A stretch of 52,571 nucleotides of DNA, taken from an uncultured Bacteroidota bacterium. Lineage in GTDB: Bacteria; Bacteroidota; Bacteroidia; Flavobacteriales; Flavobacteriaceae. Below are positions 1-8,024 of this stretch, one piece after another (position 1 is the first letter of the stretch; every line of letters starts with the position of its first letter). A model generated the notes under the pieces. That model worked only from the letters and a program-made list of their open reading frames with translations. It did no database searches and was not told where the DNA came from. Position numbers and translations under genes: made by a program. The stretch spans positions 1-52,571 of the forward strand of contig CAIJXW010000023.1 in NCBI GenBank assembly GCA_903824755.1. Direction: 5' to 3'.

Positions 1-247
1 ATCTGAAGAAGATAAATTATCAGTTTCAAGAGCTAGACGTGTACAACGTTTCTTATCTCAACCATTCCACGTAGCCGAACAATTTACAGGTCTAAAAGGA
101 GTTTTAGTTGACATCAAAGATACCATCAAAGGATTCAATATGATTATTGATGGCGAATTAGATCACCTGCCAGAAGCCGCTTTCAACCTAAAAGGAACCA
201 TCGAAGACGCTATCGAAGCAGGAGAAAAAATGTTGGCCGAAGCATAA
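1..247 (+). CDS. atpD: ATP synthase F1 subunit beta, C-terminal part (truncated by window start)
   Basis: Frame from base 2 reads [33 protein letters not shown]...AGEKMLAEA*, the typical AtpD C-terminus; followed by atpC. Confidence 0.95.
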   Translation, partial: SEEDKLSVSRARRVQRFLSQPFHVAEQFTGLKGVLVDIKDTIKGFNMIIDGELDHLPEAAFNLKGTIEDAIEAGEKMLAEA

Positions 248-270
248 AAATATAATTCATACCCAAAAAT

Positions 271-552
271 ATGATTTTAGAAATAGTATCACCAGAAGCA
301 AAATTATTTTCAGGAGAAGTGTCTTCAGTATATTTGCCAGGAATTAGCGGGAGCTTTCAAGTTTTGAATAATCACGCCCCAATTGTATCAACATTAGGAG
401 CAGGATTAGTGAAAATTACAGCCTCAGCCTTCCATTTTGGCAAAGAAGTAGCCGATAAATTCTCAAAAATAAACGATCAAAACTATACCATAACAATCAA
501 TTCTGGAACCATCGAAATGAAAGACAACAAAGTCATCGTTTTGGTAGATTAA
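271..552 (+). CDS. atpC: ATP synthase F1 subunit epsilon
   Basis: ORF MILEIVSPEAKLFSGEVSSVYLPGISGSFQVLNNHAPIVSTL, directly after atpD. Confidence 0.95.
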   Translation: MILEIVSPEAKLFSGEVSSVYLPGISGSFQVLNNHAPIVSTLGAGLVKITASAFHFGKEVADKFSKINDQNYTITINSGTIEMKDNKVIVLVD

Positions 553-576
553 AAAATCACAAGCAAATAAATAATA

Positions 577-606
577 AAACCAAGCAGTAATGTTTGGTTT
601 TTTTTT
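577..606 (+). terminator. Rho-independent terminator after atpC
   Basis: AAACCAA-gcagtaatg-TTTGGTTT followed by a T run. Confidence 0.7.
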
Positions 607-690
607 GGAGCTATTTCCCGCTATACATTACAATCTGTTGTTTTTTTAAAGAAAAAAACAACAGGATTTCCATTTCTATCGGGGCTAAAT
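607..690 (-). repeat. Intergenic structured repeat, copy A
   Basis: Minus strand reads TTTAGCCCCGATAGAAATGGAAATCCTGTTGTTTTTTT-CTTT-AAAAAAACAACAGATTGTAATGTATAGCGGGAAATAGCTCC; 13-bp perfect stem; flanks shared with copies B and C. Confidence 0.8.
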
Positions 691-735
691 ACAAAAACCA
701 AGAAACTTAATTTTTAAATCTATAACTTTGTATCC

Positions 736-1878
736 ATGAAGTTTCCAAAAAATCTAAGCAACAAACTCGATACCCGTTCGCAAAACAATTCCTTGCGAAA
801 ATTATCATTACCCAAAAACCAAATCGATTTTGCATCAAATGATTATATTGGATTTTCAAAATCTGAAACCATTTTTAAAAACACACATTCCTATTTAATC
901 ACAAATAATAGCATTCAAAACGGAGCAACTGGCTCTAGACTGTTATCAGGAAATCACACCATATATCAAGAAGCAGAAAAATATATAGCAAAATTTCATC
1001 AAGCAGAAAGTGCATTAATTTTCAATTCTGGATATGACGCCAATGTTGGTTTTTTTAGTTCCGTCCCCCAAAAAGGAGATTTAATCTTGTTTGACGAGCT
1101 ATCCCACGCTTCAATTCGTGACGGAATCCAACTTTCAAACGCCAAGTCCTATAAATTCAAACACAATGATTTTGAAGATTTAGAACAGTTAGTGCAACGT
1201 TTCAAATCCGAATCAAACGAAATATATATCGTTACAGAAAGCGTTTTCTCTATGGACGGCGATTGTCCTGACCTAGCAGAATTAGCAATATTGTCCGAAA
1301 AACACAATTGCCATTTAGTAGTCGATGAAGCTCATGCACTAGGAGTTTTTGGAAATAACGGACATGGACTAGTGCAAACGTTACATTTGCAAGAAATTGT
1401 CTTTGCCCGAATTATGACCTTCGGAAAAGGACTCGGTTGCCACGGTGCCGCCATCATTGGCAGCCAAAAGCTATCCGACTATTTGGTCAATTTTGCTCGG
1501 AGTTTCATCTATACAACGGGGCTTTCTCCCCACTCGGTGGCCACAATTTTAGTAGCTTACCAGCATTTGGAAACCGAAAAAAATACCATAGATATTCTTC
1601 GCGAAAACATTATTCATTTCAATCAAGAAAAACAACTCTTGGGATTAAAGCCATTATTTGTTAGAAGTAAATCGGCAATTCAATCGGCAATTATTCCTGG
1701 AAATAAAAACGTAAAGTTAATAGCCAACCAATTTCAAGAAAAAGGATTTGACGTAAAAGCAATCCTCTCTCCAACAGTTCCAGAAGGACAAGAACGACTT
1801 CGGTTTTGTTTGCACAGTTATAATTCGAAGACAGAAATCTCTGAAGTGTTGAAAAGGCTTGCTAGTTTTGTTTTCTAA
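736..1878 (+). CDS. bioF: 8-amino-7-oxononanoate synthase (aminotransferase class I/II family)
   Basis: SNDYIGFS, GSRLLSGNH, VDEAHALGVFG and TFGKGLGCHGA (PLP-Lys) motifs; adjacent to bioD and bioA. Confidence 0.93.
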   Translation: MKFPKNLSNKLDTRSQNNSLRKLSLPKNQIDFASNDYIGFSKSETIFKNTHSYLITNNSIQNGATGSRLLSGNHTIYQEAEKYIAKFHQAESALIFNSGYDANVGFFSSVPQKGDLILFDELSHASIRDGIQLSNAKSYKFKHNDFEDLEQLVQRFKSESNEIYIVTESVFSMDGDCPDLAELAILSEKHNCHLVVDEAHALGVFGNNGHGLVQTLHLQEIVFARIMTFGKGLGCHGAAIIGSQKLSDYLVNFARSFIYTTGLSPHSVATILVAYQHLETEKNTIDILRENIIHFNQEKQLLGLKPLFVRSKSAIQSAIIPGNKNVKLIANQFQEKGFDVKAILSPTVPEGQERLRFCLHSYNSKTEISEVLKRLASFVF

Positions 1879-1947
1879 CCAATATTTAATTCAAATACCT
1901 TGCAAGATTTGCGATTTCTTTGCGAACTTTGCGTTTTAATACTAAAT

Positions 1948-2568
1948 ATGAAATTATTTATAACAGGAATATCCACTGATGTAGGCAAAACCATTGCCTC
2001 CGCTATCCTTGTTGAAGCACTTCATGCCGATTACTGGAAGCCCATTCAGGCAGGTGATTTAGAAAATTCAGATAGCCATTTTGTTCAGTCGAAAATCAAA
2101 AATCAAAAATCAAAAATTTTTCCGAATGCCTATCAATTTAAAACACCCGCAAGTCCCCATTTTGCTGCCGAATTGGACGGAATAACCATTGATTTAAAAA
2201 ATATAACGGAACCAAAAACCAGCAATCATCTCATTATTGAAGGAGCAGGCGGAATATTTGTACCTCTAAACGATACGGATTTTGTTATGGATTTAATTCA
2301 GCCCGATTATAAAGTGATTGTTGTTTCTCGCCATTATTTGGGGAGCATCAACCACACATTATTGACAATAGATGCCCTAAAAAAGCGAGGCATAAATGTA
2401 GCAGGAATCATTTTTAATGGAAATGAAAACCGTGCCACCGAATCGATAATTTTAACCAAAACAAAACTAAAATGTATTGGTAGAATTGAGGAAGAACCTT
2501 ATTTTGATCAAAACGTAATTTCCGAATATGCTAATTTGTTTCGCGATAATCTATTAGCACTTCAGTAG
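1948..2568 (+). CDS. bioD: Dethiobiotin synthase (start chosen at 1948, not the 1900 ORF start)
   Basis: MKLFITGISTDVGKTIASAILVEAL (P-loop), YWKPIQAGD, IIEGAGGIFVPLN. Confidence 0.95.
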   Translation: MKLFITGISTDVGKTIASAILVEALHADYWKPIQAGDLENSDSHFVQSKIKNQKSKIFPNAYQFKTPASPHFAAELDGITIDLKNITEPKTSNHLIIEGAGGIFVPLNDTDFVMDLIQPDYKVIVVSRHYLGSINHTLLTIDALKKRGINVAGIIFNGNENRATESIILTKTKLKCIGRIEEEPYFDQNVISEYANLFRDNLLALQ

Positions 2569-2570
2569 CA

Positions 2571-3866
2571 ATGGAAAAAATCAATTTCAATAAAATGAAT
2601 TTAACCGATAGAGACAGCCGGAATATTTGGCACCCATATACCCAACATAAAACTTCAAAACCGCCAATTGCAATTGTGAAAGGCGAGGGAGCTTTGCTTT
2701 GGGACGATTCCGATAAGGAATATATTGACGCCATTGCCTCTTGGTGGGTTAATCCATTTGGGCATTCAAATCGGTTTATCGCCGATGCAATTTATAAACA
2801 ATTAACCACACTAGAGCATGTGCTTTTTGGCGGTTTCACTCACGAACCAGCAGTTTTATTGTCAGAAAAACTTTTAGCTATTTTACCAAATAATCAAAAA
2901 AAACTATTCTTTTCAGACAATGGTTCTACCGCCGTTGAAGTGGCAATAAAAGTTGCTTTGCAGTATTTCTTTAATAAAGAAGAAAAGAAAACCACTATAA
3001 TTGCTTTCGAAAATGCCTTTCATGGAGATACATTTGCCGCTATGGCAGCCAGTGGAATTTCGTTCTATACTCAGGCGTTTCAAGGAATGTTTATTGATAT
3101 TGTTCGGATTCCAGTTCCAATAATTGGGGAGGAAGAAGCGAGTTTTAAAGCTTTGGCGGAAGCCATAAAAAACAATAATTGTGCTGCATTTATTTTTGAA
3201 CCTTTAGTTCAAGGAGCAGCGGGAATGGTAATGTTTTCCCCCGAAGCATTGGATAAATTACTTAAAATTTGTCAAGAAAACAGCGTTCTAACCATTGCCG
3301 ATGAAGTGATGACAGGTTTTGGAAAAACAGGAAAAACATTTGCTTGCGACTATTTGCAAACCCAACCCGACATGATGTGCTTGTCAAAAGCCTTGACAGG
3401 GGGAACGATTCCGATGGCAATTACCTCATTTACACAAGAATTATTTGACGCTTTTTATAGTGACGATATTAATAAAGCACTTTTTCACGGACATACATTT
3501 ACGGCAAATCCCACGGGTTGTGCTGCTGCATTGGCCAGTTTAGAACTGTTGCAAACTGACGAAATGCAAAACCAAATTTCTAGGGTGAATACACAACATT
3601 TGGACTTTCAAAAACGAATAGAAAAACATCCAAAAGTTTCTACAACTAGGGTTTTGGGAGTTATTTTTGCATTAGAAATAAAAACAGAATCGCAGGCGAG
3701 TTATTATGGCGCTTTGAGGAATAAATTATATGATTTTTTTATCGAAAACGGAATAATATTACGCCCTGTTGGAAATATTGTCTATATTTTACCGCCGTAT
3801 ATTATCACAAATAGTCAGTTGCAAAAAATCTATGATGTGGTTGAAAGTGCTTTAGAAATAGTCTAA
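2571..3866 (+). CDS. bioA: Adenosylmethionine-8-amino-7-oxononanoate transaminase
   Basis: RDSRNIWHPYTQHKT, ASWWVNPFGHSN, DEVMTGFGKTGKTFACDY, SKALTGGTIPMAIT. Confidence 0.95.
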   Translation: MEKINFNKMNLTDRDSRNIWHPYTQHKTSKPPIAIVKGEGALLWDDSDKEYIDAIASWWVNPFGHSNRFIADAIYKQLTTLEHVLFGGFTHEPAVLLSEKLLAILPNNQKKLFFSDNGSTAVEVAIKVALQYFFNKEEKKTTIIAFENAFHGDTFAAMAASGISFYTQAFQGMFIDIVRIPVPIIGEEEASFKALAEAIKNNNCAAFIFEPLVQGAAGMVMFSPEALDKLLKICQENSVLTIADEVMTGFGKTGKTFACDYLQTQPDMMCLSKALTGGTIPMAITSFTQELFDAFYSDDINKALFHGHTFTANPTGCAAALASLELLQTDEMQNQISRVNTQHLDFQKRIEKHPKVSTTRVLGVIFALEIKTESQASYYGALRNKLYDFFIENGIILRPVGNIVYILPPYIITNSQLQKIYDVVESALEIV

Positions 3867-3994
3867 CTTTTCAATACAAAAGTCAAAATTTTAATGGGGC
3901 TAATAGTTAACAATTCCTTATTTAATATTCCTAATTGATTAAAAACTTTACGACCTTTGTGATTCGATTTTTTTAATCCATAATTAAATAAACC

Positions 3995-5149
3995 TTGTCA
4001 AAAACAATTTCTATTACCGCCATCGCATCACTTTCTGCATTAGGGAATAATCAAAATGCGATTTGGGACAACTATAAATCTGGCAAACATTGTTTTGATA
4101 CCATTTCTATTGGCAATCAAAACGCACTTGTCGCACCATTGGACACGCCTTCAAAAAAGGAAATTGAGGCACTTAGAAATTCTGACACAAAATATAAAGC
4201 ATTAGATAATTCGGTTTTATTTGCAATTGCAGCATCTCGAAAAGCGATAAATATTGCAGGTTGGAGCCATGACGATACGTTTGGGATAAATATTGGGTCG
4301 TCTCGCGGGGCAACCGAATTATTTGAAAAACACTATTTGGATTTTATAAAATCTGGAAAAGCAGAAACATTAACATCTCCCACCACAACACTTGGAAATA
4401 TTTCATCTTGGGTTTCTCATGATTTGCAAAGCCAGGGGCCTGAAATTTCACATTCTATCACATGTTCAACGGCATTACATGCTTTATTGAATGGGGTTGC
4501 ATGGCTAAAAGCGGGAATGTCCGATAAGTTTTTGGTTGGAGGAAGCGAAGCCCCTTTGACCGATTTTACTATCGCTCAAATGCGAGCCTTAAAAATATAT
4601 TCTACTACTACTGATGCGTTTCCTTGTCGTGCTTTCGACCTTAATAAAAAGCAAAACACATTGCTGCTTGGCGAAGGGGCTGCGGTTTGTTGTTTGGAAA
4701 TTGGGACCAAAAAAAAGGCATTAGCCCTAATTGAAGGAATAGGGTATGCCACCGAAATTTTGGCACATAATGTTTCTGTTTCTGCCGAGGCAACTTGTTT
4801 TCAAAAATCGATGAAAATGGCATTACAAAACACGAAACTATCTGATGTTGACGCTATTGTGATGCACGCACCAGGAACAATAAAAGGAGATTTGACCGAA
4901 TATAAAGCGATACAAAAAATATTTGGAGCTGACCTTCCATTACTCACTACTAATAAATGGAAAATCGGCCACACTTTTGGAGCATCAGGAATGTTGAGTG
5001 TCGAAATGGCAATATTGATGTTGCAACACAATCATTTCATCGGAGTCCCATTTGCGGAAGCTCAAATACAAAAGAAACCATTAAGAAAAATAATGATAAA
5101 CGCGGTAGGTTTTGGGGGTAATGCGGTGAGTATTCTTTTGAGTTTGTAA
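3995..5149 (+). CDS. Beta-ketoacyl synthase (KAS II-like) in the biotin cluster, TTG start
   Basis: Active-site Cys in ITCSTALHAL, His in MHAPGTIKGD and His in KIGHTFGASG; thiolase-fold C-term NAVGFGGNAVS. Confidence 0.85.
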   Translation: MSKTISITAIASLSALGNNQNAIWDNYKSGKHCFDTISIGNQNALVAPLDTPSKKEIEALRNSDTKYKALDNSVLFAIAASRKAINIAGWSHDDTFGINIGSSRGATELFEKHYLDFIKSGKAETLTSPTTTLGNISSWVSHDLQSQGPEISHSITCSTALHALLNGVAWLKAGMSDKFLVGGSEAPLTDFTIAQMRALKIYSTTTDAFPCRAFDLNKKQNTLLLGEGAAVCCLEIGTKKKALALIEGIGYATEILAHNVSVSAEATCFQKSMKMALQNTKLSDVDAIVMHAPGTIKGDLTEYKAIQKIFGADLPLLTTNKWKIGHTFGASGMLSVEMAILMLQHNHFIGVPFAEAQIQKKPLRKIMINAVGFGGNAVSILLSL

Positions 5150-5179
5150 AGAAATTAATGAAAATTTTGACTTAAAAAT

Positions 5180-5665
5180 TTAGTTATTTCCTTCTAAATC
5201 TTTTACCTTTTCATAAATTAAATTGCTTTCAAATCCTTTTCTGAGAAGAAAATCACAGAATTTTTTTCGCTTTTTTTGAATATTTTTTTCCCTACTATTT
5301 ATCCATTGCCTTTCGGCCAAAGTATGAAAAGTGACATTATATTCTTCGGGAGTGATTTCTTTTAGAGCAATATTGATGTTATATTGAGAGATTTTTCTGT
5401 ATTTCAATTCGTTCACAATTCTAATTTTGCCCCACTGCTTGATGCGATGTTTTCCGCGGGCAAAACTACAGGCAAAACGTTCTTCGTTTAGAAAATTATG
5501 TTCAATCAAATGCCCTATTATTTGTTCAATTGCTTCGGGAATCATATTTAAGGAACGCAATTTTTCTTCAACTTCTTTATGACAGCGATCTTGATAACTG
5601 CAGTAGTATTCCAGCTTTTGATTGGCTTCCTCCAAAGAACAATAAGTATTTTTCTTTTTATCCAT
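5180..5665 (-). CDS. recX: Regulatory protein RecX family
   Basis: YCSYQDRCHKEVEEKLR, LIEHNFLNEERFACSFARGKHRIKQWGKIRI; typical RecX size (161 aa). Confidence 0.9.
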   Translation of the reverse strand: MDKKKNTYCSLEEANQKLEYYCSYQDRCHKEVEEKLRSLNMIPEAIEQIIGHLIEHNFLNEERFACSFARGKHRIKQWGKIRIVNELKYRKISQYNINIALKEITPEEYNVTFHTLAERQWINSREKNIQKKRKKFCDFLLRKGFESNLIYEKVKDLEGNN

Positions 5666-5702
5666 CTGAGAAATTTAAAATTTATAACAGTCTAAAGATA
5701 AA

Positions 5703-5726
5703 AAAATCCCGATACTTTCGGGATTT
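5703..5726 (-). terminator. Rho-independent terminator after bioB
   Basis: AAATCCCGA-tact-TTCGGGATTT with A run on + (T run on -). Confidence 0.75.
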
Positions 5727-5744
5727 AATTTATAAGAAATCGAT

Positions 5745-6830
5745 TTATTTTTTCTTTCCAGAGGCTTCCAAATTCTTCTCGATTTTGTGACCTGGTCTTG
5801 ACCATTTTGGCTTTTCTCCTAGAGCTTGAAATTTTGAATTTGCGGCTTCAATAGTTTCGGGTTGAGCGATTTTCGTAAAAGGTTTTTGAGGATTTAATCC
5901 TAACATTTCAAACATTTTCATGTCTTCGTTTACATCTGGATTTGGAGTTGTAAGCAATTTATCTCCAGCAAAAATTGAATTAGCACCAGCAAAAAAGCAC
6001 ATAGCTTGTCCTTCTCGACTCATATTCATTCGCCCTGCCGAAAGTCTAACTTGCGTTTCGGGCATAATAATTCTTGTGGTTGCCACCATGCGAATCATTT
6101 CCCAAATTTCAACTGGTTTTTCTTCTTCCATAGGGGTTCCGTCCACTGCAACTAGTGCATTTATTGGCACAGATTCTGGCTGTGGATTCAATGTTGAAAG
6201 TGCTACTAGCATTCCAGCTCGGTCTTCAATTGATTCTCCCATTCCGATAATTCCACCACTACAAACGGTAACATTTGTTTTGCGAACATTCTCTATTGTT
6301 TGCAAACGGTCTTCAAAACCACGAGTTGAAATTACTTCTTTATAATATTCTTCGGAGGTATCTAGGTTATGATTATAGGCATATAGTCCCGCTTCTGCCA
6401 GTCTATGTGCTTGATTTTCAGTAATCATTCCTAAAGTACAACACACTTCCATATCTAGCTTATTGATGGTGCGAACCATTTCTAGCACTTGGTCAAATTC
6501 TGGACCATCTTTTACATTTCTCCATGCAGCTCCCATACAAACGCGCGATGAACCTCCAGATTTTGCTCGTAAAGCTTGTGCTTTTACTTGGCTAACCGAC
6601 ATTAAATCATTGCCTTCAATCTCTGTATGGTATCGTGCTGCTTGCGGACAATAGCCGCAATCTTCTGGACAACCTCCTGTTTTTATGGATAACAAAGTAG
6701 ATACTTGCACCACGTTTGGATCGTGATGTTCTCTATGAATTGAGGCTGCTTCAAATAGCAAATCCATCAACGGCTTGTTATATATTGCAATAATTTCGTC
6801 TTTTGTCCAATTGTGTTTGAGAGTACTCAT
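5745..6830 (-). CDS. bioB: Biotin synthase (radical SAM)
   Basis: CPEDCGYCPQ radical SAM motif; YNHNLDTSEEYY; GGIIGMGES. Start taken at MSTLKHNWTKDEI. Confidence 0.96.
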   Translation of the reverse strand: MSTLKHNWTKDEIIAIYNKPLMDLLFEAASIHREHHDPNVVQVSTLLSIKTGGCPEDCGYCPQAARYHTEIEGNDLMSVSQVKAQALRAKSGGSSRVCMGAAWRNVKDGPEFDQVLEMVRTINKLDMEVCCTLGMITENQAHRLAEAGLYAYNHNLDTSEEYYKEVISTRGFEDRLQTIENVRKTNVTVCSGGIIGMGESIEDRAGMLVALSTLNPQPESVPINALVAVDGTPMEEEKPVEIWEMIRMVATTRIIMPETQVRLSAGRMNMSREGQAMCFFAGANSIFAGDKLLTTPNPDVNEDMKMFEMLGLNPQKPFTKIAQPETIEAANSKFQALGEKPKWSRPGHKIEKNLEASGKKK

Positions 6831-6867
6831 AAATGTTTTATTAAAATTCAAAATTAGCAAATATCTA

Positions 6868-7803
6868 TTAGAATCGCTTTGTTTTTAGATATGAAATTGA
6901 AAATTCTTTGTCTTTTTCGATTTGACTTTTTAGTGCTTCAATAGAGTTAAATTTTTGTTCATCTCGAATTCTTTCTAGCACAGTAATTTCCATTTTTTGA
7001 TTGTATAAATCTTCTTTAAATTCAAAAAAATGTATTTCGATAGAAGCTATTCCCTCACCAAATGTTGGTTTGTTGCCAATATTCATCATGCCATAAATCA
7101 GAGAATTATTATAAAAACTAGATACTATATAGACGCCAATTTTCGGAATTAATTTATAGTCGGTTTCTATTTTTAGATTAGCAGTTGGAAATCCAATAGT
7201 TCTACCTATTTGTTTTCCTTTGATAATAATTCCTGAAAAGAAATAATTGTAACCAAGATATTCACTTGCTAAAGCTATGTTTCCGTTGCTTATTGCGTTT
7301 CTAATTTTGGTAGAACTAACCGATATTTCATCAATTTCTTGTGCTGAAATTTGTTCTACGTCAAAACCGTATTTTTCACCATAAATTATTAAATCATCAA
7401 TATTGGCAGAACGATTTACTCCAAAACGGTGGTCGTGGCCAATGATTATTTTTTGAACATTTAATTGATTTACTAAAACTGTTTTCACAAATTCTTCGGC
7501 TGTTAAAGCAGAGAATTGTTTATCAAATGGGTGAATAATCAAATTGTTTAAACCTGTTTTTTCTAGAAGTTGAATTTTTTCTTCTATTGTATTTATTAGT
7601 TTAATATCTGATTTTTCTTGCAAAACTAATCGAGGGTGAGGAAAGAAAGTAAGGATAATGCTTTCAAACTTCAAATTTGAAGTGTTTTGGATTAACTTCT
7701 CGATTATTTTTTTGTGACCAATATGAACGCCATCAAAAGTGCCAATCGTTACAATTGTTTTTTTTGTGGGTATGAATTCTTTAATGGAATGAAAAATTTT
7801 CAA
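6868..7803 (-). CDS. ribF: Bifunctional riboflavin kinase/FAD synthetase
   Basis: TIGTFDGVHIGHKKII, IGHDHRFG, GKQIGRTIGFPTANL. Confidence 0.95.
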   Translation of the reverse strand: MKIFHSIKEFIPTKKTIVTIGTFDGVHIGHKKIIEKLIQNTSNLKFESIILTFFPHPRLVLQEKSDIKLINTIEEKIQLLEKTGLNNLIIHPFDKQFSALTAEEFVKTVLVNQLNVQKIIIGHDHRFGVNRSANIDDLIIYGEKYGFDVEQISAQEIDEISVSSTKIRNAISNGNIALASEYLGYNYFFSGIIIKGKQIGRTIGFPTANLKIETDYKLIPKIGVYIVSSFYNNSLIYGMMNIGNKPTFGEGIASIEIHFFEFKEDLYNQKMEITVLERIRDEQKFNSIEALKSQIEKDKEFSISYLKTKRF

Positions 7804-7972
7804 AACGACAGGTTCTAATTTTGTGCAAATTTAAACTTTCCATCGGATATACGAAGGCATATTTGTTTTAAAAAAAAGAATATAAATCTGACAATTTCAT
7901 AACTATAAGCGTCAAAACTTGTTAAATAGGCATTTTTGGAGGGGTAATTCAATAATAAATAGCAATACCGTT

Positions 7973-8001
7973 TTGTTTATCAAAAAAAAATGATATTTTT
8001 G
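7973..8001 (+). promoter_or_regulatory. Bacteroidetes-type promoter upstream of the metallopeptidase
   Basis: TTG-N18-TATTTTTG, matching the TTG/TAnnTTTG consensus. Confidence 0.5.
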
Positions 8002-8024
8002 AAAAAAATAAACCTATTGAAATT

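Noticed and set aside
1900-1947. N-terminal extension of BioD (MQDLRFLCELCVLILN)
   Set aside because: Encoded by the TTTGCG microrepeat; BioD homology starts at MKLFITGISTDVGKT (1948).
5920-6345. 141-aa plus-strand ORF
   Set aside because: Antisense shadow of bioB, which has clear radical SAM motifs.
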